64,000 nt of DNA, from assembly GCF_902459745.1 (NCBI RefSeq), contig NZ_CABPSJ010000001.1, forward strand, positions 496,001 through 560,000, in the 5' to 3' direction. Positions 22,609 through 31,314 of the stretch are shown piece after piece. Each line of letters begins with the position of its first letter. Position 1 is the stretch's first letter. The notes under the pieces are model-generated. The model was given only the letters and a program-made list of their open reading frames with translations. It was not told the origin of the DNA and did no database searches. Source of the DNA: Pandoraea communis. Lineage in GTDB: Bacteria; Pseudomonadota; Gammaproteobacteria; Burkholderiales; Burkholderiaceae. Position numbers and translations under genes: made by a program.

Positions 22609-23235
22609 TTACAACTGCTGGGCGACGAGTCCTGCGCACAACCCCCACATCATCATGCCGACGATGCCGTCAAGGATCTGCCATGCCCGCGCGCGCGAGA
22701 ACAGCGGCGCAAGCAAGCGAGCGCCGTAGCCAAGGACGGTGAACCACAGCGCGGAGGCCGTCATCGCGCCTGCGGCGAACCAGACATTGCCGGGCGACGG
22801 CTCACGCGCCCCGATGCCGCCGAGCAGAATCACCGTATCGAGATAGACGTGAGGATTGAGCAGCGAGAGCATCAGCACGAGTACGAACGCGCGTTGCCAC
22901 GTCATGCGCTGCGTGGCCGCGCGGCTGCCGTCGGCCTGCAACGCGCCCGCTCCGCGAAACGCCGCGCGCCACGCGCGCAGGCCGTACCAGAACAGAAATG
23001 CCGCACCGCCCCACGTCACGGCCGTGAGAAAGCGCGGATACGCGGCGATGAGCCCGCCCATGCCGGCCACGCCCGCCGCGATCAACACCATATCGCTGAT
23101 GGCGCACACGGCCACAACCACGCCCACGTGACGCTTCAGAATGCCCTGCCGCAGCACAAATGCGTTCTGCGCCCCGATCGCCATGATGAGGCTGGCGCCC
23201 AGCGCCAGGCCCCGCCAGAAAGCCGGATCGACCAT
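22609..23235 (-). CDS. LysE/ArgO-type amino-acid exporter
   Basis: This 208-residue inner-membrane protein has about six hydrophobic segments, the N-terminal family motif IMAIGAQNAFVLRQG and NPHVYLDTVILLGG in the middle. LysE/ArgO proteins export basic amino acids. Substrate choice between arginine and lysine cannot be made here, and no LysG/ArgP regulator is adjacent. It is eight bases from maiA on the same strand. Confidence 0.88.
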   Translation of the reverse strand: MVDPAFWRGLALGASLIMAIGAQNAFVLRQGILKRHVGVVVAVCAISDMVLIAAGVAGMGGLIAAYPRFLTAVTWGGAAFLFWYGLRAWRAAFRGAGALQADGSRAATQRMTWQRAFVLVLMLSLLNPHVYLDTVILLGGIGAREPSPGNVWFAAGAMTASALWFTVLGYGARLLAPLFSRARAWQILDGIVGMMMWGLCAGLVAQQL

Positions 23236-23243
23236 CGCGGGAC

Positions 23244-23891
23244 TTACTCGGCGTCGGGTTGCGCTTCGGGCGCAGCACGCCGGAAGGCGTCGAGCGTTTG
23301 GCAGTGGGCGTCGATGGCGGCAATTCGCGGGAACGACGTCATGTCGACCTTGAAGCGGTTCGCGTTGTAGACCTGCGGCACAAGACAGCAGTCCGCAAGC
23401 GTCGGCGTGTCGCCGAATACGAACTTGCCCTGCGACGATTGCGCTGCCAGCCGGGCTTCCAGCGCCGTGAAACCCTCCAAGATCCAGTGAACGTACCAGG
23501 CGTTCTTCTGCGCTTCGCTCACGCCCAGTTCGTGCTTGAGGTACCGCAGCACGCGCAGGTTGTCGATCGGGTGGATGTCGGCGGCGATGTCCAGCGCCAG
23601 TGCGCGCACCTGGGCGCGCGCCAGCGGGCCGGCCGGCAGGAGTGCAGGTGTCGGATGCACCTCTTCCAGATACTCGATGATGGCGAGCGACTGATGGATG
23701 TTCACTTCGCCATCGAGGAACGTCGGCACCAGGCCGTTGACGTTGAGCGCGCGGTACGCCGGTTTGAGCTGTTCGCCACCGTCACGCACCAGATGTACGG
23801 GTACGGTGTCGTAATCGAGCCCCTTCAGATTCAGGGCGATCCGGACACGATACGCGGCGGAACTGCGGAAATAGCTGTACAGCGTGGACAT
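23244..23891 (-). CDS. maiA: Maleylacetoacetate isomerase (zeta-class glutathione transferase)
   Basis: The 215-residue protein begins LYSYFRSSAAYRVRIALNLK, which carries the SSxAxRVRIAL motif diagnostic of zeta-class GSTs that isomerise maleylacetoacetate in tyrosine/homogentisate catabolism. HQSLAIIEYLEE forms the glutathione-binding part. No other homogentisate gene is adjacent, so a general GST role is also possible. Confidence 0.85.
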   Translation of the reverse strand: MSTLYSYFRSSAAYRVRIALNLKGLDYDTVPVHLVRDGGEQLKPAYRALNVNGLVPTFLDGEVNIHQSLAIIEYLEEVHPTPALLPAGPLARAQVRALALDIAADIHPIDNLRVLRYLKHELGVSEAQKNAWYVHWILEGFTALEARLAAQSSQGKFVFGDTPTLADCCLVPQVYNANRFKVDMTSFPRIAAIDAHCQTLDAFRRAAPEAQPDAE

Positions 23892-24031
23892 GGCAGACCT
23901 CGAAAGCGGAATGTGGGAAGACGCGGCAGGTGCGAGAAATCTCGGGGCACGCGCGTCTGAACACGAGATGGTACTTCAAGCGCCGCCCCCGAGGACACCC
24001 GATTGCGTATGATGAACGGATACGAATTCAG

Positions 24032-25000
24032 ATGCCCCGTGTCATGACCTCTGCCGCCCCTTTCGCCTGTGCGCCGCTGCTCAAAATCATCGCCCGAGGC
24101 GCGAAAGGCGCGCGCCCGCTCGACGCCGGCGAGACACGCACCCTGTTCGACGCCATCCTCGCCGAGCGCGTGGCACCGGCGGAACTGGGTGGGGTTCTGA
24201 TCGCCTATCGCATCAAGGGCGAGACGCCCATAGAACTGCGCGCGATGCTCGATGCCGCACACGCAACGTTCACACCGCTCACCTCACCGGCCGATGCACC
24301 GCCGCCAGTCTTGTTACCCAGCTACAACGGCGCACGCAAACAACCGAATCTCACGGCACTGCTCGCCTTGCTGCTCGCCCGCGAGGGCATTCCGGTGCTC
24401 GTTCATGGCCAGCATCACAGCGGCGCGAATCGTGTCGGCACGCAAGCAATCTTCGCAGAACTAGGCCACGCCGCCTGTGGGTCGGCCGCCGAGGCCGAGG
24501 CAGCGCTGCGTACGCGCCGTGTGGCCTATCTGCCGATTGCCGCGCTCTCGCCCGCGTTGGAGCGACTGCTGGAGATGCGCGCAGCGCTTGGCGTACGGAA
24601 CTCCGGTCATACGGTGGTGAAGTTGTTGCAGCCGTTTGCCGGGCCCGCGCTGCGGCTCGTGAACTACACGCATCCCGAATACCGGGAAACGCTCAGCGAG
24701 ATGTTCGCCGACGCTGCCAACAGTCCGGCGCCGGGCGTGCTGCTCGCGCGCGGCACGGAAGGCGAACCGGTCGCCGACGCCCGTCGCCAAGCCGCCATCG
24801 ACGGCTTTTCGGACGGCGTGTATCACGTATGGCAAACGGCAGAGGAAGGTGCCACCGGAATACCGCCGACGCTTCCTGCCGCCGACGCCCCATCCACAGC
24901 CAAGTGGATTGAAGCCGTACTGGCCGGTGAGATCGCAGTGCCCGCCCCGATCGCCCGGCAGGTCGAAGTGATTCGTCAGGCACTGGGGATGGCCGGTTAA
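24032..25000 (+). CDS. ybiB: YbiB/TrpD2-like DNA-binding protein
   Basis: This 322-residue protein resembles anthranilate phosphoribosyltransferases (class IV PRT fold) but lacks the pathway context. E. coli YbiB (TrpD2) binds nucleic acid and is LexA-regulated. Visible motifs are RIKGETPIEL in the N-terminal helical domain, LPSYNGARKQPNL, HGQHHSGANRVGT, and NSGHTVVKLLQPF. The start is uncertain: ATG at 24032 or 24044, neither with a clear ribosome site. Confidence 0.85.
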   Translation: MPRVMTSAAPFACAPLLKIIARGAKGARPLDAGETRTLFDAILAERVAPAELGGVLIAYRIKGETPIELRAMLDAAHATFTPLTSPADAPPPVLLPSYNGARKQPNLTALLALLLAREGIPVLVHGQHHSGANRVGTQAIFAELGHAACGSAAEAEAALRTRRVAYLPIAALSPALERLLEMRAALGVRNSGHTVVKLLQPFAGPALRLVNYTHPEYRETLSEMFADAANSPAPGVLLARGTEGEPVADARRQAAIDGFSDGVYHVWQTAEEGATGIPPTLPAADAPSTAKWIEAVLAGEIAVPAPIARQVEVIRQALGMAG

Positions 25001-25062
25001 TTGCGACGGGCGTTTCTGCCGCGCATCTGGCCGCTTATTTGGACGCTCATTCAGACGTTATC

Positions 25063-25089
25063 CGGGCGAAATACCAAAAAATTTGCCCG
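25063..25089. repeat. AT-rich hairpin downstream of ybiB
   Basis: CGGGCGAAAT and ATTTGCCCG form an imperfect stem with one bulged G around an A-rich loop, inside a 246-bp gap that is markedly more AT-rich than its surroundings. It may terminate ybiB or the facing small gene. I see no gene in the gap. Confidence 0.35.
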
Positions 25090-25246
25090 AAATTCATCGC
25101 AAATCGCCGAAAATCGATAAATTCAATATTTTTCGGAACATTTCATCCCGAAACCCATCAAATCTTATGATCGGAGATGACGTCCGATGAGTACCGGACG
25201 AGGCAGCCGTCGAATCGGCCAAATCCGCCGGCAGACGGCCAGTGAT

Positions 25247-25630
25247 TCATTCGGCCGATGCCATGCGGGTCGCCTGCCAGGAGATGAGGTGCCATTCGTC
25301 GGCCTCGAGCACATGGACGGCCGTATAGGCCATTTGCGATTCGAGCGAACCGGTCGCGGTTTCCAGTTCGACCTTGAGCTTGCCGGTGACGACGACAGTG
25401 TCGCCAAACTGGCGCAGTTCCTGTGCCCGGATATCGATATCCAGATATCGACGGCGGCCCGAGGTCAGGGCGTCGAGAAATTCGCGCTTGGTTTCGCGTT
25501 TGCCGTTTGAATGCACGTAGTGAAGGCCGTCTGCCAGGAGAGCGTCGAGTTGTTCGACGTCACCCTCGACCATTGCGTCGAAGCGCGCCGATTCGCGCTC
25601 TCGCACTACGTCAATGTGCTTTCCTGCCAT
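25247..25630 (-). CDS. SnoaL/NTF2-like (DUF4440) protein
   Basis: This 127-residue single-domain cone-fold protein has the family pattern RESARFDAMVEGDVEQLDALLADGLHYVHSNG split over helix and first strand, and ends in WHLISWQATRM. Members range from isomerases to ligand binders and polar residues in the pocket do not settle the function. GGAGGT lies six bases before the ATG. It faces away from rpoH. Confidence 0.8.
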   Translation of the reverse strand: MAGKHIDVVRERESARFDAMVEGDVEQLDALLADGLHYVHSNGKRETKREFLDALTSGRRRYLDIDIRAQELRQFGDTVVVTGKLKVELETATGSLESQMAYTAVHVLEADEWHLISWQATRMASAE

Positions 25631-25790
25631 GTTGACCTCCCGTCTTCGCCGACCTCAAACGCTCGCGACGTGGGTTGCAATTTACACCATCCACGCGACG
25701 TTTGCGCCAGTGACTTATCTGGTTTTTCGGGGGGTGCTGGAAAACCCCGAGGCGCCGGAAACTTCCCGCCCGGTAAGGGTTCTAACGTCT

Positions 25791-25817
25791 TTAGCACTCA
25801 TCCGAAGAGAGTGCTAA
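25791..25817 (+). promoter_or_regulatory. CIRCE operator (HrcA binding site) upstream of rpoH
   Basis: TTAGCACTC and GAGTGCTAA are separated by exactly nine bases, a perfect match to the CIRCE inverted repeat bound by the HrcA repressor. It ends 35 bases before the rpoH start codon, so it is placed to repress the gene for sigma-32. Confidence 0.95.
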
Positions 25818-25852
25818 AATGTTTTCCCAGAGGCTAACCAGGAGTCCACCAC

Positions 25853-26791
25853 TTGAGTACTGCCGCCACTTTGCATCCGACGACGCCGGCCACCGGCACG
25901 GCGCCGAATTCTCGTGCCCTTGCTCTCGCCCCGTCGGCATTGATGCTGCCGGGCAGTCTGGGCAATATCGACAGCTATATTCAGGCTGTCCACCGCATTC
26001 CGCTGCTCACCGCCGAGGAAGAGCAGTCGCTCGCCAAGCGCCTGCGTGAGAACGACGACCTCGACGCCGCCCGTCAGCTTGTGCTGTCGCACCTGCGTCT
26101 GGTGGTGTCGATCGCGCGCAACTACCTCGGCTATGGTCTGCCGCACGCCGACCTGATTCAGGAAGGCAATATCGGCCTGATGAAGGCCGTCAAGCGCTTC
26201 GATCCAACTCAGGGGGTACGACTTGTGTCGTACGCCATGCATTGGATCAAGGCTGAGATTCACGAGTACGTTCTGCGCAACTGGCGCACGGTCAAGGTCG
26301 CCACGACCAAGGCCCAGCGCAAGCTCTTCTTCAATCTGCGTAGCCAGAAGCAAGGCTTGCAGGCGTTCACGCCGGAAGAGATCGATCAGGTCGCCCGCGA
26401 TCTGAACGTGAAGCGCGAAGACGTCATCGAGATGGAAACGCGCATGTCGGGTGGCGATATTGCCCTCGAAGGTCACAGCGACGATAGCGACAGCCCAAGC
26501 TTCGCTCCCATCGCGTACCTCGCCGATACGCATCAGGAGCCGACCGCCGTGATCGCCGCGCGCGAGCGCGACCATCTGCAAAGCGACGGTCTGCAAACGG
26601 CACTCGGCCGCCTCGACTCGCGCAGCCGCCGCATCATCGAAGCGCGCTGGCTGTCGGTTGCCGATGACGGTAGCGGCGGCGCCACGCTGCACGAACTGGC
26701 AGATGAATTCGGCGTGTCTGCCGAGCGCATCCGTCAGATCGAAGTTGCCGCAATGAAGAAGATGAAAGGCGCGCTGCAAGCCTTCGCGTAA
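25853..26791 (+). CDS. rpoH: Heat-shock sigma factor RpoH (sigma-32)
   Basis: Sigma-32 directs transcription of chaperone and protease genes. The 312-residue protein has region 2 with HADLIQEGNIGLMKAVKRFD and the RpoH box QRKLFFNLRS that distinguishes it from other sigma-70 proteins, plus region 4 with FGVSAERIRQIE. The start is a TTG at 25853, with AGGAG eight bases upstream; no closer ATG or GTG gives the family N-terminus. A perfect CIRCE operator lies just upstream. A terminator follows. Confidence 0.95.
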   Translation: MSTAATLHPTTPATGTAPNSRALALAPSALMLPGSLGNIDSYIQAVHRIPLLTAEEEQSLAKRLRENDDLDAARQLVLSHLRLVVSIARNYLGYGLPHADLIQEGNIGLMKAVKRFDPTQGVRLVSYAMHWIKAEIHEYVLRNWRTVKVATTKAQRKLFFNLRSQKQGLQAFTPEEIDQVARDLNVKREDVIEMETRMSGGDIALEGHSDDSDSPSFAPIAYLADTHQEPTAVIAARERDHLQSDGLQTALGRLDSRSRRIIEARWLSVADDGSGGATLHELADEFGVSAERIRQIEVAAMKKMKGALQAFA

Positions 26792-26875
26792 TGCGTTGAT
26801 CCGGTGGGCCGTGGCAGCGCGGCAAATTGCCACACGCCCCACCAGATCGCCGCCGGTCATTCATGACCGGCCCGC

Positions 26876-26904
26876 AAGCCCCGTGAGACTCACGGGGCTT
26901 TTTT
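26876..26904 (+). terminator. Rho-independent terminator after rpoH
   Basis: The stem AAGCCCCGTGA/TCACGGGGCTT with a three-base loop is followed by six T residues. Confidence 0.9.
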
Positions 26905-27146
26905 CTTGACCTTCGAAAGTTCACGGGGCATTTGCTTCGGACTTGATGCATCGCAAGGTCGCCCGGACGACCGGTCGCTAGAATCGACTCGTACGTGGCC
27001 ATGCTACGTGCGAAGGACGGCCCGGGGGCCGTTCGCCGCGCCGGACCCTTGTCTCGAACTCGTTTCTCGTCGGCCATCTCCGAGGGTGGCGGATTCGCAT
27101 CGAACCAGCGTCATCCGCGTGTCATCGGTCCCCCGTGCTCCGCGGT

Positions 27147-27174
27147 TTGACATTTTCATGCGATAAGGCAAAAT
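27147..27174 (+). promoter_or_regulatory. Candidate sigma-70 promoter of the cydPABX operon
   Basis: A perfect TTGACA is followed after 16 bases by CAAAAT (four of six matches to TATAAT). It lies 60 bases before the cydP start codon. Confidence 0.5.
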
Positions 27175-27233
27175 GCGCCGAGAGTCGCCGCTGTTTCCAA
27201 CACAACGACTTTCGACGCCAGGAGCCGTCACGG

Positions 27234-27545
27234 ATGGACACCCACTCTCCTAGCAGTCTGAAGCCTCCCGCGCCAGCCGCGCCCGTCGCGGGGTCGCACT
27301 CCGCCGTCGTCGCCTGGCTGATCAAGCGCTGGCGCACCCGCCCTTCCCGTTTCATGGTCGAAATCCTGATCGTCCTTGCGATCAAGGTAGTACTCCTGTT
27401 CATTCTGAAACACGCGTTCTTCGACGCTCCCATGGCCAAGCATATGCAATTGCCGCCAGACGTCGTGGCTCGTGCCCTGATCGGGCCGCAAGCCGTCGAA
27501 GCGCAGTCCACCACCACAAGTCAAGGTGTCCGCCATGATCAGTAG
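27234..27545 (+). CDS. cydP: Cytochrome bd oxidase small subunit CydP
   Basis: This 103-residue protein has a proline-rich N-terminus, a basic patch and one transmembrane helix (VEILIVLAIKVVLLFILKHAF), the form of the CydP family found before cydAB in betaproteobacteria. AGGAG lies nine bases before the ATG. The 3' end overlaps the cydA start by eleven bases, indicating coupled translation. A role in oxidase assembly is inferred from family and position. Confidence 0.88.
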   Translation: MDTHSPSSLKPPAPAAPVAGSHSAVVAWLIKRWRTRPSRFMVEILIVLAIKVVLLFILKHAFFDAPMAKHMQLPPDVVARALIGPQAVEAQSTTTSQGVRHDQ

Positions 27546-29139
27546 CGAAGTCGTTGACCTCTCGCGCTTGCAGTTCGCCATAACGGCGCTGTATCACTTC
27601 CTGTTCGTCCCGCTCACGCTCGGCCTGTCCTGGCTGCTTGTCGTCATGGAGTCGGTCTACGTAATGACCGGCAAGCAGATCTACAAGGACATGACCCAGT
27701 TCTGGGGCAAACTCTTCCTGATCAACTTCGCGATGGGCGTGACCACGGGTCTCACGCTCGAGTTCCAGTTCGGCACCAACTGGGCTTACTACTCGCACTA
27801 CGTCGGTGACATCTTCGGTGTGCCGCTGGCCATCGAAGGTCTGATGGCGTTCTTCCTCGAAGCCACGTTCGTCGGCCTGTTCTTCTTCGGCTGGAACAAG
27901 CTCTCGCGCATTGGCCACCTTGCGACCACGTTCGCGGTGGCGCTGGGCTCGAACCTCTCGGCGTTGTGGATTCTCGTAGCCAACGGCTGGATGAACAATC
28001 CGGTCGGCGCGCATTTCAACTACGAGACCATGCGCATGGAGTTGAACAGCATCTGGGATGTGATCTTCAACCCGGTGGCGCAGGTGAAGTTCGTGCACAC
28101 GCTCTCGGCCGGTTATGTGACAGCCGCCATGTTCGTGCTCGGCATCTCGGCGTGGTATCTGCTCAAGCGCCGCGACGTACCGTTCGCCCTGCGCTCCTTC
28201 GCGGTTGCCGCCGGCTTCGGTCTGGCCTCGACGCTGTCGGTCATCGTGCTGGGTGACGAATCGGGCTACACCACGGGCGAAGTGCAGAAGGTCAAGCTCG
28301 CCGCCATCGAAGCGGAATGGGAGACGGCCAAGCCGCCCGCATCGTTCACGCTGTTCGGCTTCCCGAACCAGAAGGAAGAGCGCACCGACTACGCCGTGAA
28401 GATTCCCTGGGCAATGGGCCTGATCGCCACGCGCTCGGTCGACACGCCGGTGATCGGTCTCACGCAGTTGCGCGACGAACACAAGGAGAACATTCAACGC
28501 GGCATGATCGCCTTCGCGGCGCTCGAGAAGCTGCGTAGCGGCGACAAGTCGCCGGCCGTACGCGCCGAGTTCGACAAGTACAAGGACGACCTCGGCTACG
28601 GCCTGCTGCTCAAGAAGTACACGGCCAATGTTGTCGACGCCACACCGGAACAGATCCACATGGCGGCCAACGACACGATCCCGCCGGTGGCCCCTGTGTT
28701 CTGGTCGTTCCGCATCATGGTCGGCCTGGGCTTCCTGTTCCTCTTCACCTTCCTGTGGGCGTTCTGGCTGTGCGCGCGCCGCCGTCTGCTCAAGCCGCGT
28801 TCGGCCTGGTTCCTGCGCTGGACTGTGTGGGCGATTCCGCTGCCGTGGCTCGCCGCCGAGTTCGGCTGGATCGTCGCCGAGATGGGCCGTCAGCCGTGGA
28901 CCATCGCCGGCATTCTGCCGACGCATCTCTCGACGTCGTCGCTCTCGGCTGGCGACCTGTATCTGAGCCTCGCGGGTTTCATCATCTTCTATACCGCGCT
29001 GCTCATCATTGAAATGTTCCTGATGGTGAAGTACGTCAAGCTCGGCCCGTCGTCGCTGCACACCGGCCGCTACCACTTCGAGAACGAAGCCACGAACGGT
29101 ACAGCCATCGCTGGCGACCGTCCGGCGACCTCGGTCTGA
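27535..29139 (+). CDS. cydA: Cytochrome bd ubiquinol oxidase subunit I
   Basis: CydA oxidises ubiquinol and carries hemes b558, b595 and d. The 534-residue protein has the heme ligand histidine in TALYHFLFVP, the second in KFVHTLSAGYV, the methionine ligand in FRIMVGLGF, and the GRQPW motif. Its quinol loop (about residues 245-385) is long, as in E. coli CydA. I chose the ATG at 27535 because AAGGTG lies six bases upstream; a GTG three codons earlier is possible. Confidence 0.97.
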   Translation: MISSEVVDLSRLQFAITALYHFLFVPLTLGLSWLLVVMESVYVMTGKQIYKDMTQFWGKLFLINFAMGVTTGLTLEFQFGTNWAYYSHYVGDIFGVPLAIEGLMAFFLEATFVGLFFFGWNKLSRIGHLATTFAVALGSNLSALWILVANGWMNNPVGAHFNYETMRMELNSIWDVIFNPVAQVKFVHTLSAGYVTAAMFVLGISAWYLLKRRDVPFALRSFAVAAGFGLASTLSVIVLGDESGYTTGEVQKVKLAAIEAEWETAKPPASFTLFGFPNQKEERTDYAVKIPWAMGLIATRSVDTPVIGLTQLRDEHKENIQRGMIAFAALEKLRSGDKSPAVRAEFDKYKDDLGYGLLLKKYTANVVDATPEQIHMAANDTIPPVAPVFWSFRIMVGLGFLFLFTFLWAFWLCARRRLLKPRSAWFLRWTVWAIPLPWLAAEFGWIVAEMGRQPWTIAGILPTHLSTSSLSAGDLYLSLAGFIIFYTALLIIEMFLMVKYVKLGPSSLHTGRYHFENEATNGTAIAGDRPATSV

Positions 29140-29160
29140 TCGTCAGGGAGACAAGACATC

Positions 29161-30303
29161 ATGATGATCGATTACACCGTACTCAAGCTGATCTGGTGGG
29201 TGCTCGTCGGCGTGCTGCTGATCGGCTTCGCCTTCTTCGACGGCTTCGACATGGGCACGGCCACGCTGCTGCCCTTCCTCGGCAAGACCGACGCGGAACG
29301 CCGCGTCATCATCAACACCGTGGCTCCCACGTGGGAAGGCAATCAGGTGTGGTTCGTGACGGCAGGCGGAGCAATGTTTGCCGCATGGCCGCTCGTCTAC
29401 GCCGCAGCGTTCTCGGGCTTGTATTGGGCGCTGTTGCTGGTGCTTTTCGCGCTGTTCCTGCGTCCGGTCGGCTTCGACTACCGCAACAAGCTGCCGAGCC
29501 CGCGCTGGCGCAATTCGTGGGACTGGGCGCTGTTCGTGGGTAGCGTGGTGCCGTCGCTCGTGTTCGGCGTGGCCTTCGGCAATTTGCTGCTGGGTCTGCC
29601 GTTCTCGTTCGACAACACCATGCGCTCGACGTACACCGGCTCGTTCTGGGCGCTGCTCAATCCGTTCGCGCTGCTGTGCGGCCTGGTGAGTGTGCTGATG
29701 CTGGTTACGCACGGCGCGGCCCACCTGCGCATGAAGGCCGATCCGGTCGTGGCCGAACGCGCGGGACGCATCATGCGCCTCACCGCGCTGGGCACGCTGT
29801 TGCTGTTCCTCTTGGCAGGTGTGTTCGTCGCCACGCACGTCGACGGCTTCGCCATCACGCAGATGGGCCCGACCGACTCGCCGGCCAACCCGCTGCTCAA
29901 GCAAGTCACGACCGGCCCCGGCCTGTGGCTCACGAACTATCACACCTATCCGTGGATGATCGCGGCGCCGGTCGTTGCCTGCCTGTGCGCCCTGCTCGCG
30001 GCACTGCTCGCAACCAGCCGGTCGTACGCCTGGACGTTCGTCGTCACCGGGCTGATGATGGCTGGCATCATCCTCACGGCCGGCTTCTCGATGTTCCCGT
30101 TCGTGATGCCCTCGGCCACGGCGCCGGGTAGCAGCCTCACGGTCTGGGACGCCACGTCGAGCCAGCTCACGCTGCAAATCATGCTGATCGCCGTGGTCAT
30201 CTTCCTGCCCATCGTCCTGCTCTACACCGGCTGGGTGTATCGCGTGATCCGCGGCCGCGTGACGATCGAGACGGTCAACGACAACCCGCACACGATGTAT
30301 TGA
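29161..30303 (+). CDS. cydB: Cytochrome bd ubiquinol oxidase subunit II
   Basis: CydB is the structural partner of CydA. The 380-residue protein has the N-terminal signature [37 protein letters not shown], and about nine transmembrane helices. It follows cydA by 21 bases and is followed by cydX in the same transcript. Confidence 0.97.
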   Translation: MMIDYTVLKLIWWVLVGVLLIGFAFFDGFDMGTATLLPFLGKTDAERRVIINTVAPTWEGNQVWFVTAGGAMFAAWPLVYAAAFSGLYWALLLVLFALFLRPVGFDYRNKLPSPRWRNSWDWALFVGSVVPSLVFGVAFGNLLLGLPFSFDNTMRSTYTGSFWALLNPFALLCGLVSVLMLVTHGAAHLRMKADPVVAERAGRIMRLTALGTLLLFLLAGVFVATHVDGFAITQMGPTDSPANPLLKQVTTGPGLWLTNYHTYPWMIAAPVVACLCALLAALLATSRSYAWTFVVTGLMMAGIILTAGFSMFPFVMPSATAPGSSLTVWDATSSQLTLQIMLIAVVIFLPIVLLYTGWVYRVIRGRVTIETVNDNPHTMY

Positions 30304-30318
30304 TCAAGGAGTTGCGAC

Positions 30319-30435
30319 ATGTGGTACTTCTCTTGGACTCTCGGCCTCGGCCTCGCACTCGCGTTCGGTATCATCAACGTGATGTGGTTCGAAGCGCACG
30401 ACGACCTCGAACGCCGCAGTCAGGAAGGTAACTGA
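30319..30435 (+). CDS. cydX: Cytochrome bd oxidase small subunit CydX
   Basis: This 38-residue single-helix protein begins MWYFSWTLGLGLALAFG and contains the conserved EAHDD after the helix. CydX stabilises the heme-containing CydAB complex. AAGGAG lies eight bases before the ATG. It is 15 bases after cydB and ends 25 bases before a strong terminator. Confidence 0.95.
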   Translation: MWYFSWTLGLGLALAFGIINVMWFEAHDDLERRSQEGN

Positions 30436-30460
30436 CCCTGACTGACGGGAAGCAGAAATG

Positions 30461-30491
30461 AAAATCGCGCCCCGAGGGGCGCGATTTTTTT
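30461..30491. terminator. Bidirectional terminator between cyd and cox blocks
   Basis: A stem of about eleven base pairs (AAATCGCGCCCC / GGGGCGCGATTT) has A residues on its left and seven T residues on its right. It ends cydPABX on the plus strand and can end the minus-strand sco1 transcript. Confidence 0.9.
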
Positions 30492-30570
30492 ATCCTTCAG
30501 CGTCTTGTCCGTCCGCGTGTCGGCCGTGCGGCATCGACGCGCTTCGCGCACTCGGCTCGCTCAGCGCAGT

Positions 30571-31173
30571 TCAGCTCAACAACGTCTTCAGATCCTTGGC
30601 CATCGCATCGACCGGCTCGTCCGGACGCATGAACAGGCGCAACTGACCGTTCGGGTCGAAGACATAGATGCCGGCGGTGTGATCGATGGTGTAGTTGTTC
30701 GGCGTCGAGCCTTCCACCTTGTTGACCACCACGCGGAACGACTTCGTGACTTCCTTGAGCGCGGCGTCGTCTGCCGGGCGCAGGCCCACGAACGCCGGGT
30801 TGAACGCCGGCACGTACTGGCCCATCAGTTCCGGCGTATCGCGCTGCGGGTCGACGGTCACGAAGAGCACCTGCACGCGCTGCGCGTCGGCACCGAGTTT
30901 CTGCATGACCTGATTGAGTTCGGCCATCGTGGTCGGGCAGACGTCGGGGCAATGCGTGTAGCCAAAGAACATCACCACCGCTTTACCCTTGTAATCGGCG
31001 AGCGTGCGCGTCTTGCCTTGCGGGTCCTGCAACGAGAAGTCCTGCGCGAACTCCTTGTTTCCGGTGATATCGAGACTCTGAAACGTCGGACCGTCTTTGC
31101 CGCATGCGGCGAGCAGCACGGTGAGTCCCATCAGCAACATCGCACGACGCAACCAGATGACAGCAAGATTCAT
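30571..31173 (-). CDS. SCO1/SenC copper chaperone lipoprotein
   Basis: SCO proteins deliver copper to, or reduce, the CuA site of cytochrome c oxidase. The 200-residue protein has a lipoprotein signal ending LLAACG and a thioredoxin fold with the copper ligands CPDVC and the histidine in YTIDHTAG. It is the last gene of the cox/heme-A cluster, 141 bases after ctaB, with a possible terminator in between. Confidence 0.93.
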   Translation of the reverse strand: MNLAVIWLRRAMLLMGLTVLLAACGKDGPTFQSLDITGNKEFAQDFSLQDPQGKTRTLADYKGKAVVMFFGYTHCPDVCPTTMAELNQVMQKLGADAQRVQVLFVTVDPQRDTPELMGQYVPAFNPAFVGLRPADDAALKEVTKSFRVVVNKVEGSTPNNYTIDHTAGIYVFDPNGQLRLFMRPDEPVDAMAKDLKTLLS

Positions 31174-31221
31174 GAACGAATGACCCCAGGATGTATGGAA
31201 AAAACACCTTCCGAAAATACA

Positions 31222-31258
31222 ACAGGCGCGCCGGTCGGGAATACCGTAACGCGCCTGT
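31222..31258 (-). terminator. Possible terminator between ctaB and sco1
   Basis: ACAGGCGCG and CGCGCCTGT form a nine-base-pair stem around a 19-base loop. On the minus strand it is followed by TTGTATTTTC. It would lower read-through from ctaB into sco1. Confidence 0.45.
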
Positions 31259-31314
31259 CATCGTGACTCACACCACGGCGGGAAACGCTCGCTATGCCCG
31301 CCGACCACCCAGCG

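Larger units (their letters stand above)
26792..27233. other. Intergenic region between rpoH and cydP
   Basis: These 442 bases hold the rpoH terminator at 26876-26904 and the candidate cyd promoter at 27147-27174. Between them I find no reading frame with a ribosome site and family resemblance. Confidence 0.6.

Noticed and set aside
25614-25837. Small plus-strand frames before rpoH
   Set aside because: They run through the CIRCE operator and lack ribosome sites and family resemblance.
27400-29076. 558-codon open frame on the minus strand
   Set aside because: It is antisense to cydA, whose heme ligands and motifs are clear. The shadow is charge-rich without domains.
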